DNA from: Bacteroidota bacterium | GTDB taxonomy: Bacteria; Bacteroidota; Bacteroidia; Flavobacteriales; Schleiferiaceae | DNA: 13,286 nt | Direction: 5' to 3' | NCBI GenBank assembly: GCA_005786915.1 | Contig: SYCM01000090.1 | Location: forward strand, 1 to 13,286 | Part shown: piece by piece, positions 8,122-13,286 of the stretch | Position numbering within the stretch: the first letter of the stretch is position 1 | How the letters are laid out: each line of letters starts with the position of its first letter | Translations under genes and position numbers: made by a program | Notes under the pieces: model-generated | Databases searched by the model: none | What the model was told of the DNA's origin: nothing | The model's input: only the letters and a program-made list of their open reading frames with translations

Positions 8122-8198
8122 GCCCACGCCGCGGGCTTGCCGCACCCGCCGCACAGGATCGATTAAAAATTGGTGATTTGCGCTCAGCAGCAATGAGA

Positions 8199-8212
8199 AG
8201 CTAGCAGCTAGC
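8199..8212. repeat. Tandem AGCTAGC heptad repeat between ribH and the hexomutase gene
   Basis: Two perfect copies of AGCTAGC (8199-8205 and 8206-8212) are followed by a degenerate third (AACTAAA) that contains the reversed TAG stop of ribH. Each copy contains the palindrome GCTAGC, so alternative foldbacks are possible but with very small loops. I saw no copy elsewhere in the window. The remaining 90 or so bases of this intergenic gap hold no gene I can support. No clear ribH terminator is seen; a TTTTTA run near 8165-8169 lacks a convincing stem. Confidence 0.5.
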
Positions 8213-8214
8213 AA

Positions 8215-8679
8215 CTAAAAAGAGGCCATCTGCACCGCCGCCACGGCGGCTTCCTCGCCCTTGTTGCCCAAGCGACCGCCGCAGCGGTCCAAGGACTGCT
8301 GGTAGGTGTCGTCGGTGAGCACACAAAAAATGACCGGAGTCTTACCTGTCGCATTCAGCCGGGCAATTCCGTAGGTCACGCCTTGGCATACGAACTCGAA
8401 GTGCGGGGTTTCGCCGCGGACAACCGAACCGATGGCGATCACGGCGTCGTACTCGAGGGACTCGGCGTGCACCTTGCATCCGTGGATCAACTCAAAGCTG
8501 CCGGGCACGTCAAAGCGGTCCACTCGGTCGGCGCGCAACTGCTCGAGCACCCGCACGGCGCCGTCGGCCAGGGCTTGGGTGATTTCGGGGTTCCACGAAC
8601 TCACCACCAACGCAAAGCGCCGCCCTTTAGCAGTGGGAGCGGCGCTGAGGTCGAGGGGTCCGCGCTCGGCGGTAGCCAT
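8215..8679 (-). CDS. ribH: 6,7-dimethyl-8-ribityllumazine synthase
   Basis: The 154-residue product is lumazine synthase, the penultimate step of riboflavin synthesis. It condenses 5-amino-6-ribitylaminouracil with 3,4-dihydroxy-2-butanone 4-phosphate. Diagnostic segments are SSWNPEIT (27-34, substrate base binding), VPGSFEL (58-64), IGSVVRGETPHFEFVCQ (83-99, phosphate binding and catalytic His93), PVIFCVLTDDT (115-125) and CGGRLGNKGEEAA (133-145). The length is typical. The start ATG shares one base with the stop of the TPR gene (TAATG). A GGAGG lies seven bases before the ATG, one of the few Shine-Dalgarno-like sequences in the window. The stop codon TAG lies at the edge of a GCTAGC heptad repeat. 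No FMN riboswitch-like region is present, because the gene has no leader of its own; expression depends on the TPR promoter. No other rib genes are in view. Confidence 0.97.
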   Translation of the reverse strand: MATAERGPLDLSAAPTAKGRRFALVVSSWNPEITQALADGAVRVLEQLRADRVDRFDVPGSFELIHGCKVHAESLEYDAVIAIGSVVRGETPHFEFVCQGVTYGIARLNATGKTPVIFCVLTDDTYQQSLDRCGGRLGNKGEEAAVAAVQMASF

Positions 8680-9380
8680 TAGTTAGCCTCCAGCTTTGCT
8701 TCGTAAAACGCGATAAGCACGTCGGCGTTCGCCCCTTGGGCGGAATTTGGAAAATCCGCCTTAATGCGCTTGGTGTACTCGAGCGCGGCGTCCAGGTCGC
8801 TGTTCAGCTCGGCGGCCAGCGCGGCTTTCGACAAAAAGAATGGCGTCAGGAACTCGTTGGCTTCATACGAAGCGGCCTTCGCATAAAATTCTTCAGCCTC
8901 CTTGGGCTGCTTGAGGTCGGCAAACGCGTCACCGATGGCGCCCGTAGCCACGATGTCCAGGAACGTTCCGTCTCCGTCAAACTCCTCGAGGTAGTCAATG
9001 GCTTGCTCTGCCTGACCTAGTCCGAGGTAGCATAGGCCGGCGTAATAGTTGGCGAGGTTGCCCGCCTTGGTGTTGGAGTACTCGTCGGCGATCTCCACAA
9101 AACCCATGAACTCGGCATTGCCGTTCAGCGCCAAATTGAGCGAGTCTTGAGCAAATACATCTTGGGCAGGGTACAGGGCCAGCTGGGCTTCTTCTTCGGC
9201 CGGCTTTGCAATGAATTCCTGGTAACCCCAGGTCAGGGCCACCAACGCAACCACGGCGCCGACGACGTAGGTGATTTGCTTTTGGTAGGTGTGAAAAAGG
9301 GTTTCTGCCTTTGAAAGCGTTTCTTCAACCGCTTCAATGGGGCGCTCAACCAAATCGATTTCTTTTTTCTGTTTTGCCAT
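8679..9380 (-). CDS. Membrane-anchored TPR-like protein
   Basis: This is a 233-residue protein with a charged N-terminal cytoplasmic segment (MAKQKKEIDLVERPIEAVEE), one membrane helix at about residues 36-53 (ITYVVGAVVALVALTWGY), and an acidic helical C-terminal part. The C-terminal part contains TPR-like helix pairs (for example NLANYYAGLCYLGLGQAEQA at about 108-127, and ADLKQPKEAEEFYAKAASYE). The architecture resembles YfgM-type ancillary proteins: single helix followed by periplasmic TPRs. A role in envelope protein handling is an inference. The start at 9380 is chosen because a longer in-frame start at 9761 would run through recF on the opposite strand, and because a TATCTTTG -7 box sits just before 9380. 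Pairing with ribH is common in Bacteroidota, from memory, without a known functional reason. Confidence 0.85.
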   Translation of the reverse strand: MAKQKKEIDLVERPIEAVEETLSKAETLFHTYQKQITYVVGAVVALVALTWGYQEFIAKPAEEEAQLALYPAQDVFAQDSLNLALNGNAEFMGFVEIADEYSNTKAGNLANYYAGLCYLGLGQAEQAIDYLEEFDGDGTFLDIVATGAIGDAFADLKQPKEAEEFYAKAASYEANEFLTPFFLSKAALAAELNSDLDAALEYTKRIKADFPNSAQGANADVLIAFYEAKLEAN

Positions 9381-9387
9381 AGGGCGG

Positions 9388-9395
9388 CAAAGATA
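9388..9395 (-). promoter_or_regulatory. Bacteroidota -7 promoter box for the TPR-ribH operon
   Basis: Read on the minus strand the sequence is TATCTTTG, an exact match to the TAnnTTTG -7 consensus of the Bacteroidota primary sigma factor. Only seven bases separate it from the ATG at 9380, so transcription should begin at or within a base or two of the start codon, giving a leaderless message. I could not find a TTG -33 element at the usual 17-23 base spacing. Confidence 0.6.
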
Positions 9396-9408
9396 GCCAA
9401 AGCACGCA

Positions 9409-9418
9409 TACCTAGGTA
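9409..9418. other. Perfect 10-base palindrome between divergent promoter boxes
   Basis: TACCTAGGTA is its own reverse complement. It lies between the two divergent -7 boxes and shares its last two bases with the recF box, so it is well placed for a regulator to affect both operons. A 10-base palindrome can occur by chance, and no regulator gene is nearby, so an operator role is speculative. Confidence 0.3.
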
Positions 9419-9424
9419 CTTTTG
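9417..9424 (+). promoter_or_regulatory. Bacteroidota -7 promoter box for recF-DUF721
   Basis: TACTTTTG is an exact TAnnTTTG match. Four bases (CAGC) separate it from the recF ATG at 9429, so the transcript probably starts at the initiation codon. No TTG -33 element is evident at the normal spacing. The box faces away from the TPR-ribH box within a 48-base intergenic gap. Confidence 0.62.
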
Positions 9425-9428
9425 CAGC

Positions 9429-10532
9429 ATGCAAGATGTCGTGCTCGATCGCCTCAGCCTGGTGCACTTTAAAAACCACGCCCAGGGTGAATTTACCTTT
9501 TCGCCGAAACTCAATGCCCTCGTGGGGGCCAACGGTTCGGGCAAAACCTCGGTGCTCGACGCGGTCCATGTGCTGTGCATGACGCGCAGCTTCTTTCACT
9601 CGAGTGATGCCCACTGCATTCAGTTTGACGCCCCTTTTTTGGTGGTTCAAGGTGAGTTTCGCGCCGAATCCGGTTCGACGCCGGTGTATTGCGGACTCAA
9701 GCGCGGCGAAAAAAAAGTATTTAAAGCGGACGACACGGAGTATCCTCGGATCTCGGATCACCTAGGTCGCTTTCCGGTGGTCATGATCAGCCCCGGGGAC
9801 CACGACCTGCTGCACGGCGGATCCGAAGCGCGGCGCGCCTTTATGGACTCGGTCATCGCCCAGTCCGACCGCAGCTACCTCGATGCCTTAAAAAACTACC
9901 AGCACGCCCTCAAGCAGCGAAACGCATTGCTGAAATACTTCGCGGCCAACCGAGTGTTTCAGGCCGATACCCTCGAGCTGTACGACGCCAAACTCGTCGA
10001 GCTCGCCCCGGTCCTCCACGCCGCTCGGGTCCGCTTTGCCGCGCAGTTCGCCCCCCTGCTACAGGACGCCTACGAGCACATCTCGGGCGGACGTGAACAG
10101 GTCGCCCTTCACTACCAAAGCGCCCTATCGGAACAAAGCATGGAATCCTTGCTGGCAGACCGGTTGCCCAAAGACCGGGTGCTCCAGTACACCTCGGCGG
10201 GTCCGCACCGCGAAGACTTGGAATTCAGCGTGCACGGCCACCCGCTGCAGCGGGTGGGCTCCCAGGGCCAGCAAAAGAGCTTCCTGATCGCCCTCAAGCT
10301 GGCGGCTTTTGCGGTGCTCCACCAAACCCTTGGGCGCAAACCCATTTTGCTACTCGACGACGTGTTCGATAAACTTGACGCCCAGCGCGTCGAAGGACTG
10401 ATACGCATGGTGAACGACCAGCGATTCGGTCAAATTTTTGTCAGTGACACCCACCCGGAGCGCACTGCGGCGCTGCTCAAGGCGCTGGACCAGGAGTCCA
10501 TGATTCACGACCTAACCCCCGCAGCCTCCTGA
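9429..10532 (+). CDS. recF: DNA replication/repair protein RecF
   Basis: This complete 367-residue SMC-like ATPase acts in RecFOR-mediated loading of RecA at single-strand gaps and in restart of stalled forks. The Walker A motif is GANGSGKTS (33-41), preceded by the typical RecF start (LDRLSLVHFKNHA). The ABC signature is SQGQQKS (278-284). Walker B is ILLLDDVFDKLDAQR (306-320), followed by the D-loop and the IFVSDTHPE switch region. Length and order are normal for RecF. The ATG at 9429 is supported by the motif order and by the TACTTTTG box directly before it. The stop overlaps the DUF721 gene by one base (TGATG), so the two are likely coupled. In many bacteria recF sits beside dnaA/dnaN; here those genes are not in view. 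Confidence 0.97.
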   Translation: MQDVVLDRLSLVHFKNHAQGEFTFSPKLNALVGANGSGKTSVLDAVHVLCMTRSFFHSSDAHCIQFDAPFLVVQGEFRAESGSTPVYCGLKRGEKKVFKADDTEYPRISDHLGRFPVVMISPGDHDLLHGGSEARRAFMDSVIAQSDRSYLDALKNYQHALKQRNALLKYFAANRVFQADTLELYDAKLVELAPVLHAARVRFAAQFAPLLQDAYEHISGGREQVALHYQSALSEQSMESLLADRLPKDRVLQYTSAGPHREDLEFSVHGHPLQRVGSQGQQKSFLIALKLAAFAVLHQTLGRKPILLLDDVFDKLDAQRVEGLIRMVNDQRFGQIFVSDTHPERTAALLKALDQESMIHDLTPAAS

Positions 10533-10825
10533 TGCCCCGTCCCAACCTCGAAGGCCTCGACGGAATCCTGAGCCGCATGCTGGCTCCGCACCGGCACAAG
10601 CCCGCGTTTCAGCTGGCGCTGTGCACCAATGCATGGCGGGCCTTGCTCGGCGAAGCCGCGCACAACAAAACGCGAAAGCTCTCGTTTTCAGACGGTCGCT
10701 TGACCGCCTACCTGACTTCGGATTCGCTCCGGCACGAGCTGCGCGCCCAGCAAACGCGCCTTCTGCAAGGGCTTCAAGATGAGCTTCGTGACCAGCTCGA
10801 AATCAAAGAGTTAATCCTTAAATAA
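10532..10825 (+). CDS. DUF721 family protein, probable DciA-like replicative helicase operator
   Basis: This is a 97-residue basic protein. The visible pattern is an N-terminal helix (LDGILSRMLAPH), a central AWRALLGEAAHNKTRKLSFS stretch, a GRLTAYLTSDSLRHELRAQQ segment, then a C-terminal LEIKELIL strand. This matches the DUF721/DciA fold (KH-like, 'W..lvG......t....f..g.L.v.v.s..w..eL......l...ln'). DciA is the ancestral loader/operator of the DnaB helicase in bacteria lacking DnaC or DnaI. A DUF721 gene following recF is a recurrent arrangement. The start ATG shares its A with the recF TGA stop. The protein is small and the domain match is by eye, so the family call is fairly confident while the DciA function is inferred from family knowledge. 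Confidence 0.82.
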   Translation: MPRPNLEGLDGILSRMLAPHRHKPAFQLALCTNAWRALLGEAAHNKTRKLSFSDGRLTAYLTSDSLRHELRAQQTRLLQGLQDELRDQLEIKELILK

Positions 10826-10826
10826 A

Positions 10827-10849
10827 AAATCCCGCCGGCGGCGGGATTT
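10827..10849 (-). terminator. Intrinsic terminator hairpin, strongest for ndk
   Basis: AAATCCCGCC and GGCGGGATTT form a perfect 10-base-pair stem around a three-base loop (GGC). Read on the minus strand, the stem is followed by an uninterrupted T run continuing into TTTATTT, the classical intrinsic terminator form, so it should end ndk transcription. On the plus strand it follows the DUF721 stop immediately but has only TTT before CC, so it may act more weakly there. Confidence 0.85.
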
Positions 10850-10857
10850 CCTACATC

Positions 10858-10885
10858 ATTCGGATTTATCCGAATTCACTTTTTT
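10858..10885 (+). terminator. Second hairpin, probable terminator for recF-DUF721
   Basis: ATTCGGA (10858-10864) and TCCGAAT (10869-10875) form a seven-base-pair stem with a TTTA loop. A run of six T follows at 10880-10885. The run starts four bases after the stem, so it is weaker than textbook. In the plus direction it would back up the first hairpin; in the minus direction it lies just after the ndk stop. Confidence 0.55.
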
Positions 10886-10893
10886 CCAGTAGC

Positions 10894-11316
10894 TCAGAAT
10901 TGCTCGCGGCCGCTGAAGAAGAACGCGCCTTCGATGGCCGCGTTTTCGTCGCTGTCGCTGCCGTGCACGGCATTGGCGGCGATCGACTGGGCGTAGAGGC
11001 GGCGGATCGTGCCTTCCTCTGCCTTAGCGGGGTCGGTCGCTCCGATCACGGTGCGGAAGTCCGCCACCGCATGGTCCTTCTCCAAAATGGCGGCAACGAT
11101 GGGTCCGCTCGTCATGTACTCCACCAGCTCGCCAAAAAACGGACGCTCGCGGTGGATTCCGTAGAACTCTGAAGCCTCGGCCACGCTCAGGCGGGTCAAC
11201 TTCAGGGCCACGATGCGGAATCCAGCCTTGTTAATGTGGTTGAGAATGGCTCCGATGTGGCCGTTGGCCACCGCGTCGGGCTTGATCATCGTAAACGTGC
11301 GGTTCGTAGCGCTCAT
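10894..11316 (-). CDS. ndk: Nucleoside diphosphate kinase
   Basis: The 140-residue cytoplasmic enzyme transfers the gamma-phosphate of ATP to NDPs and dNDPs through a phosphohistidine. Visible motifs are RTFTMIKPDAV (6-16, with the nucleotide-site lysine), FYGIHRERPFFGELVEYMTS (51-70) and the active-site NAVHGSDS (115-122) with His118. The start at 11316 (MSATNRTF) is preferred over an in-frame ATG at 11433 because the 39 extra residues do not resemble the family and would run into the divergent nrnA gene. A TACTTTTG -7 box lies 33 bases upstream, so unlike recF this gene has a short untranslated leader. It converges on recF-DUF721 through a two-hairpin terminator region. Confidence 0.97.
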   Translation of the reverse strand: MSATNRTFTMIKPDAVANGHIGAILNHINKAGFRIVALKLTRLSVAEASEFYGIHRERPFFGELVEYMTSGPIVAAILEKDHAVADFRTVIGATDPAKAEEGTIRRLYAQSIAANAVHGSDSDENAAIEGAFFFSGREQF

Positions 11317-11349
11317 GATAAGTTGAAATTGAGGTCGTAAAATCGGCCG

Positions 11350-11357
11350 CAAAAGTA
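11350..11357 (-). promoter_or_regulatory. Bacteroidota -7 promoter box for ndk
   Basis: On the minus strand the sequence is TACTTTTG, identical to the recF box and an exact TAnnTTTG match. It stands 33 bases before the ndk ATG, predicting a leader of about 25-30 bases. The -33 region would fall inside the first codons of the divergent nrnA gene; no TTG is seen at the ideal spacing. Confidence 0.6.
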
Positions 11358-11370
11358 CGAAATTTACCCC

Positions 11371-12378
11371 ATGATCCATGACGTACTGCGGACGCTCCGG
11401 CAGCGGGCCCACCAAATCCTCATCACTACGCACTGGAACCCCGACGGCGACGCGGTAGGTTCAGCGCTCGGTTGGGCTCACTACCTAAGGGCCTCAGGCC
11501 ACCAAGTCCGGGTCCTTTTTCCCAATGCGCCCTCGAAGCCGCTTCAGCAGAGCCCGGGATTCCAGTCCGCTTTTGTCGTCCTGGCCGACGACCGCCCCGA
11601 CGAACTGGAAGGTCTGTTTGCCCGGGCCGAACTGCACTTCGCCCTGGACTACAATACGCCTTCGCGGGCGGGTGCCGCCTTGGAACCGCTCATCGCCGCC
11701 TTCGCGGGCCGTCAGGTCCTGATCGACCACCACCAGCAACCCGACGGGCTGTTTGGGGACGCCTACAGCAGCACCGCGATGGGATCGACCTCTGAAATGA
11801 TCGCCGACCTAATTACCGCCGACGAGGGCTGGGCCCAGGTGGACCCGGCCTGCGCCGAAAACTTGCTCATGGGCATCATCACCGATTCGGGGTCGTTTCG
11901 CTTCCCGTCGACGACCGCCCAAACCTTCGCCACCGCGGCCCGCTTGATTGAGGCGGGAGCCCAGCCGCATGCGATCCACGAACGGCTGTTCGACGCCAAC
12001 CCCCTGAGTCGCTTGACCACCTTCGGATTCGGACTCTCCTCGGCTCGGCAGGTGGCCCGAGGCAAGGCCGTGGTGCTGCGACTGTCCCGCGAGGACCTCG
12101 AGCGCGCCCAGTACGTGTCTGGCGACAGCGAAGGCCTGGTCAACTGGGGCCTATCGGTGGAGGGCGCCGAGGTGAGCGTCCTGCTGCGCGAAGACGCGGC
12201 TGGCCTCATAAAAATGTCGTTCCGCAGCAAAGGCGACCGCGACGTGAACGAATTCGCCCGGACCCATTTTGCCGGCGGCGGACACCGCAACGCGGCGGGC
12301 GGGGCCTCGAACGAAGCCTTGGCAGACGCCGAATCCCAACTCATTCGCCTTTTGGAATCATGGCTCGGTCGCGATTAG
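11371..12378 (+). CDS. nrnA: DHH/DHHA1 phosphoesterase, NrnA-like oligoribonuclease/pAp phosphatase
   Basis: This is a 335-residue complete protein. The DHH domain carries THWNPDGDAVGS (20-31), with metal ligands H21, D25 and D27. LDYN follows at 92-95 (D93), the DHH motif LIDHHQQP at 117-124, and IITDSGSFRFP at 169-179 (D172). The DHHA1 domain ends with FAGGGHRNAAGGA (300-312), the substrate-binding loop. The order and length match Bacillus NrnA, a Mn2+-dependent enzyme that degrades RNA oligonucleotides of 2-5 bases and dephosphorylates 3'-phosphoadenosine 5'-phosphate. Cyclic-dinucleotide phosphodiesterases of the same superfamily usually carry extra GGDEF/PAS domains or differ in context, so NrnA is the better call. 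It is divergent from ndk with a 54-base gap and overlaps the GldI-like gene by 19 bases. Confidence 0.92.
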   Translation: MIHDVLRTLRQRAHQILITTHWNPDGDAVGSALGWAHYLRASGHQVRVLFPNAPSKPLQQSPGFQSAFVVLADDRPDELEGLFARAELHFALDYNTPSRAGAALEPLIAAFAGRQVLIDHHQQPDGLFGDAYSSTAMGSTSEMIADLITADEGWAQVDPACAENLLMGIITDSGSFRFPSTTAQTFATAARLIEAGAQPHAIHERLFDANPLSRLTTFGFGLSSARQVARGKAVVLRLSREDLERAQYVSGDSEGLVNWGLSVEGAEVSVLLREDAAGLIKMSFRSKGDRDVNEFARTHFAGGGHRNAAGGASNEALADAESQLIRLLESWLGRD

Positions 12379-12884
12379 TTTCCTGGCTGCAGCTCGGACT
12401 GCTCGTCGCGGCCGCCGGATTCGCGGGCTGCAACCGCCCCGAAGAAGAGCCCGAGGCACCGCAGCTCAGCGCCGAAGAGGTGCAAGAGCGCCTGATTCAG
12501 CAAAACCGCGCGGCCCTTGAGCAGGAGCGCACCTACCTCAAGTCGTTCATGGATTCCACCCAGTGGGCCTTTGTTCCGGCCGGTTCGGGCGCCTTCGAAT
12601 GGCGCGTCGCAACGGGAACGGGGGCTCCAGTCGCCGATAAAGAGCTGGTAACGGTGGCCTTTCGCTTGACGGGCGTGCACGGCGAAGTCTACGACCAAGG
12701 CACCCAAGAGGTTCGAGTGCTGCGCGACCCCGATGCGGTGTGGGGCCTTCAGTATGCCCTCAAGCGGGCCCGCCACGGCGACAGCCTGGTGCTGCTGCTG
12801 CCTGCGCACTTGGGCCACGGTCTTGCGGGGGCCGGAGAAGTGCCGCCAATGAGTCCGCTTGTGTACTACCTTCGCGTACTATGA
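12360..12884 (+). CDS. gldI: GldI-like FKBP-type peptidyl-prolyl isomerase lipoprotein
   Basis: This is a 174-residue envelope lipoprotein. A hydrophobic signal ends in the lipobox GFAGC with acylation Cys24, followed by an acidic linker (NRPEEEPEAP). A helical stretch (about 38-64) precedes the FKBP-type domain from about residue 95: VTVAFRLTGVHGEVYD, then WGLQYALKRARHGDSLVLLLPAHLGHG, then VPPMSPLVYYLRVL. These match the FKBP pattern G-x(2)-al..m..G....l.lP...g.G.....ippmspL.f.l.l. The location between nrnA and a cyclophilin gene is that of gldI in flavobacteria, where GldI is needed for gliding motility. Assignment to GldI rather than a generic FKBP lipoprotein rests mainly on context and length. 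The start inside nrnA is supported by the signal peptide. It overlaps the next gene by four bases (ATGA). Confidence 0.78.
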   Translation: MARSRLVSWLQLGLLVAAAGFAGCNRPEEEPEAPQLSAEEVQERLIQQNRAALEQERTYLKSFMDSTQWAFVPAGSGAFEWRVATGTGAPVADKELVTVAFRLTGVHGEVYDQGTQEVRVLRDPDAVWGLQYALKRARHGDSLVLLLPAHLGHGLAGAGEVPPMSPLVYYLRVL

Positions 12885-13286
12885 TTAAACCATCGCTTCT
12901 TGCCGCTTCGGCGCTGCTTGCAGTGGCCTGCGGCGCAACACCTGACATTCGCGTGAATAACCAAGACATCAAGGTCGGCGACGGCCTTTACGCCCTGTTC
13001 GAGACGAGCAAAGGCGACATCCTCGTGCAGCTCGAAATGGAAAAGGCTCCGCTCACCGTGGCCAATTTCGTGGCGCTCGCTGAGGGCAACCACCCCCAGA
13101 CGGTGACCAAGAAAGGGGAGCCGTTTTTCGATGGACTCATCTTTCACCGCGTCATTCCGCAGTTCATGATTCAGGGAGGCGACCCCGACGGCCGCGGAAC
13201 CGGAGGCCCCGGCTACCAGTTTCCCGACGAGTTTCACCCGACGCTGCGCCACAGCGGCCCGGGCATTCTGTCGATGGCCAATAGCG
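12881..13286 (+). CDS. Cyclophilin-type peptidyl-prolyl isomerase lipoprotein, 3' end missing
   Basis: The visible 135 codons start at ATG 12881, overlapping the preceding TGA (ATGA), and run off the right edge. The N-terminus is a short lipoprotein signal ending LLAVAC, with Cys17 the probable acylation site, so the enzyme should sit in the envelope. The cyclophilin domain starts near residue 36: YALFETSKGDILVQLEMEKA, APLTVANFVALAEG, then the core FDGLIFHRVIPQFMIQGGDP (83-102), with the catalytic Arg in FHRVI, and GTGGPGYQFPDEF. Cyclophilins catalyse cis-trans isomerisation at proline bonds. A lipoprotein cyclophilin next to a lipoprotein FKBP suggests joint service in folding exported proteins. 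Some flavobacterial relatives have a longer C-terminal extension; that part is not visible. Confidence 0.93.
   Translation, partial: MIKPSLLAASALLAVACGATPDIRVNNQDIKVGDGLYALFETSKGDILVQLEMEKAPLTVANFVALAEGNHPQTVTKKGEPFFDGLIFHRVIPQFMIQGGDPDGRGTGGPGYQFPDEFHPTLRHSGPGILSMANS

Noticed and set aside
6284..8176. A 630-codon plus-strand open frame antisense to the phosphohexomutase
   Set aside because: It lies opposite a gene with all four catalytic motifs, its translation is rich in His/Arg/Gly/Val with no recognisable domain, and such frames are expected opposite GC-rich codon-biased genes.
8160..8214. Rho-independent terminator after ribH
   Set aside because: Only four- to five-base stems with awkward loops can be drawn, and the T run is not adjacent to them.
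8680..9380. FMN riboswitch controlling ribH
   Set aside because: ribH has no leader; its start overlaps the preceding coding region, so there is no space for the element.
9381..9761. N-terminal extension of the TPR protein starting at 9761
   Set aside because: It would be antisense to the conserved Walker A region of recF, shows no family similarity, and a promoter box sits immediately before the 9380 start.
11317..11433. N-terminal extension of nucleoside diphosphate kinase starting at 11433
   Set aside because: The 39 added residues are unlike the family, overlap the divergent nrnA gene, and would precede the TACTTTTG box.
1..13286. tRNA or rRNA genes, CRISPR arrays, transposases, prophage or toxin-antitoxin genes
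   Set aside because: Looked for across both strands and none seen; almost all of the sequence is taken up by the listed genes and no gap exceeds about 110 bases.

Overview
The window looks like a chromosomal stretch from a GC-rich member of the Bacteroidota, most likely a Flavobacteriales-type organism. Three things suggest this. The promoters that can be seen use the Bacteroidota -7 box TAnnTTTG rather than -10 TATAAT. The gene order ndk, DHH phosphoesterase, GldI-like FKBP lipoprotein, cyclophilin lipoprotein is typical of flavobacteria, as is recF plus a DUF721 gene divergent from a TPR gene plus ribH. The subtilase at the left edge has the GDDG and HGDHVAGT motif variants I associate with secreted proteases of this phylum. 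The DNA is visibly GC-rich (I did not count it), and this gives many long shadow reading frames.

Layout from left to right. (1) The N-terminal part of a secreted S8 subtilase on the minus strand, running off the left edge (1-957). (2) A divergent plus-strand pair: a large exported PIG-L/LmbE deacetylase and an overlapping sodium:solute symporter (997-4687), possibly a processing-and-uptake unit. (3) A minus-strand operon read right to left: alpha-D-phosphohexomutase, exported TlpA-like thioredoxin, YkgJ-type cysteine cluster protein (8107 down to 4620). Its last gene overlaps the symporter gene tail to tail. (4) A second minus-strand pair: membrane-anchored TPR protein and ribH (9380 down to 8215). 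(5) Divergent from it, recF and a DUF721/DciA-like gene (9429-10825), ending in a two-hairpin terminator region shared with the convergent ndk (11316 down to 10894). (6) Divergent from ndk, a plus-strand run: NrnA-like phosphoesterase, GldI-like FKBP lipoprotein, and a cyclophilin lipoprotein cut by the right edge (11371-13286).

Most of the content is housekeeping: DNA replication and repair (recF, DUF721), riboflavin synthesis (ribH), nucleotide balance (ndk), nanoRNA/pAp recycling (nrnA), sugar-phosphate isomerisation, and envelope protein folding and redox (TlpA, FKBP, cyclophilin). All gaps between genes are 107 bases or shorter, and six of the seven co-directional junctions overlap. I found no RNA genes, CRISPR array, transposase, prophage gene or clearly new defence or biosynthetic system. 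The points most worth a second look are apparently leaderless promoters facing each other at recF/TPR, the exported deacetylase-symporter pair, an extramembrane insert in the symporter, the tail-to-tail coding overlap, the reciprocal terminator pair, and a small GCTAGC heptad repeat that runs into the ribH stop codon.
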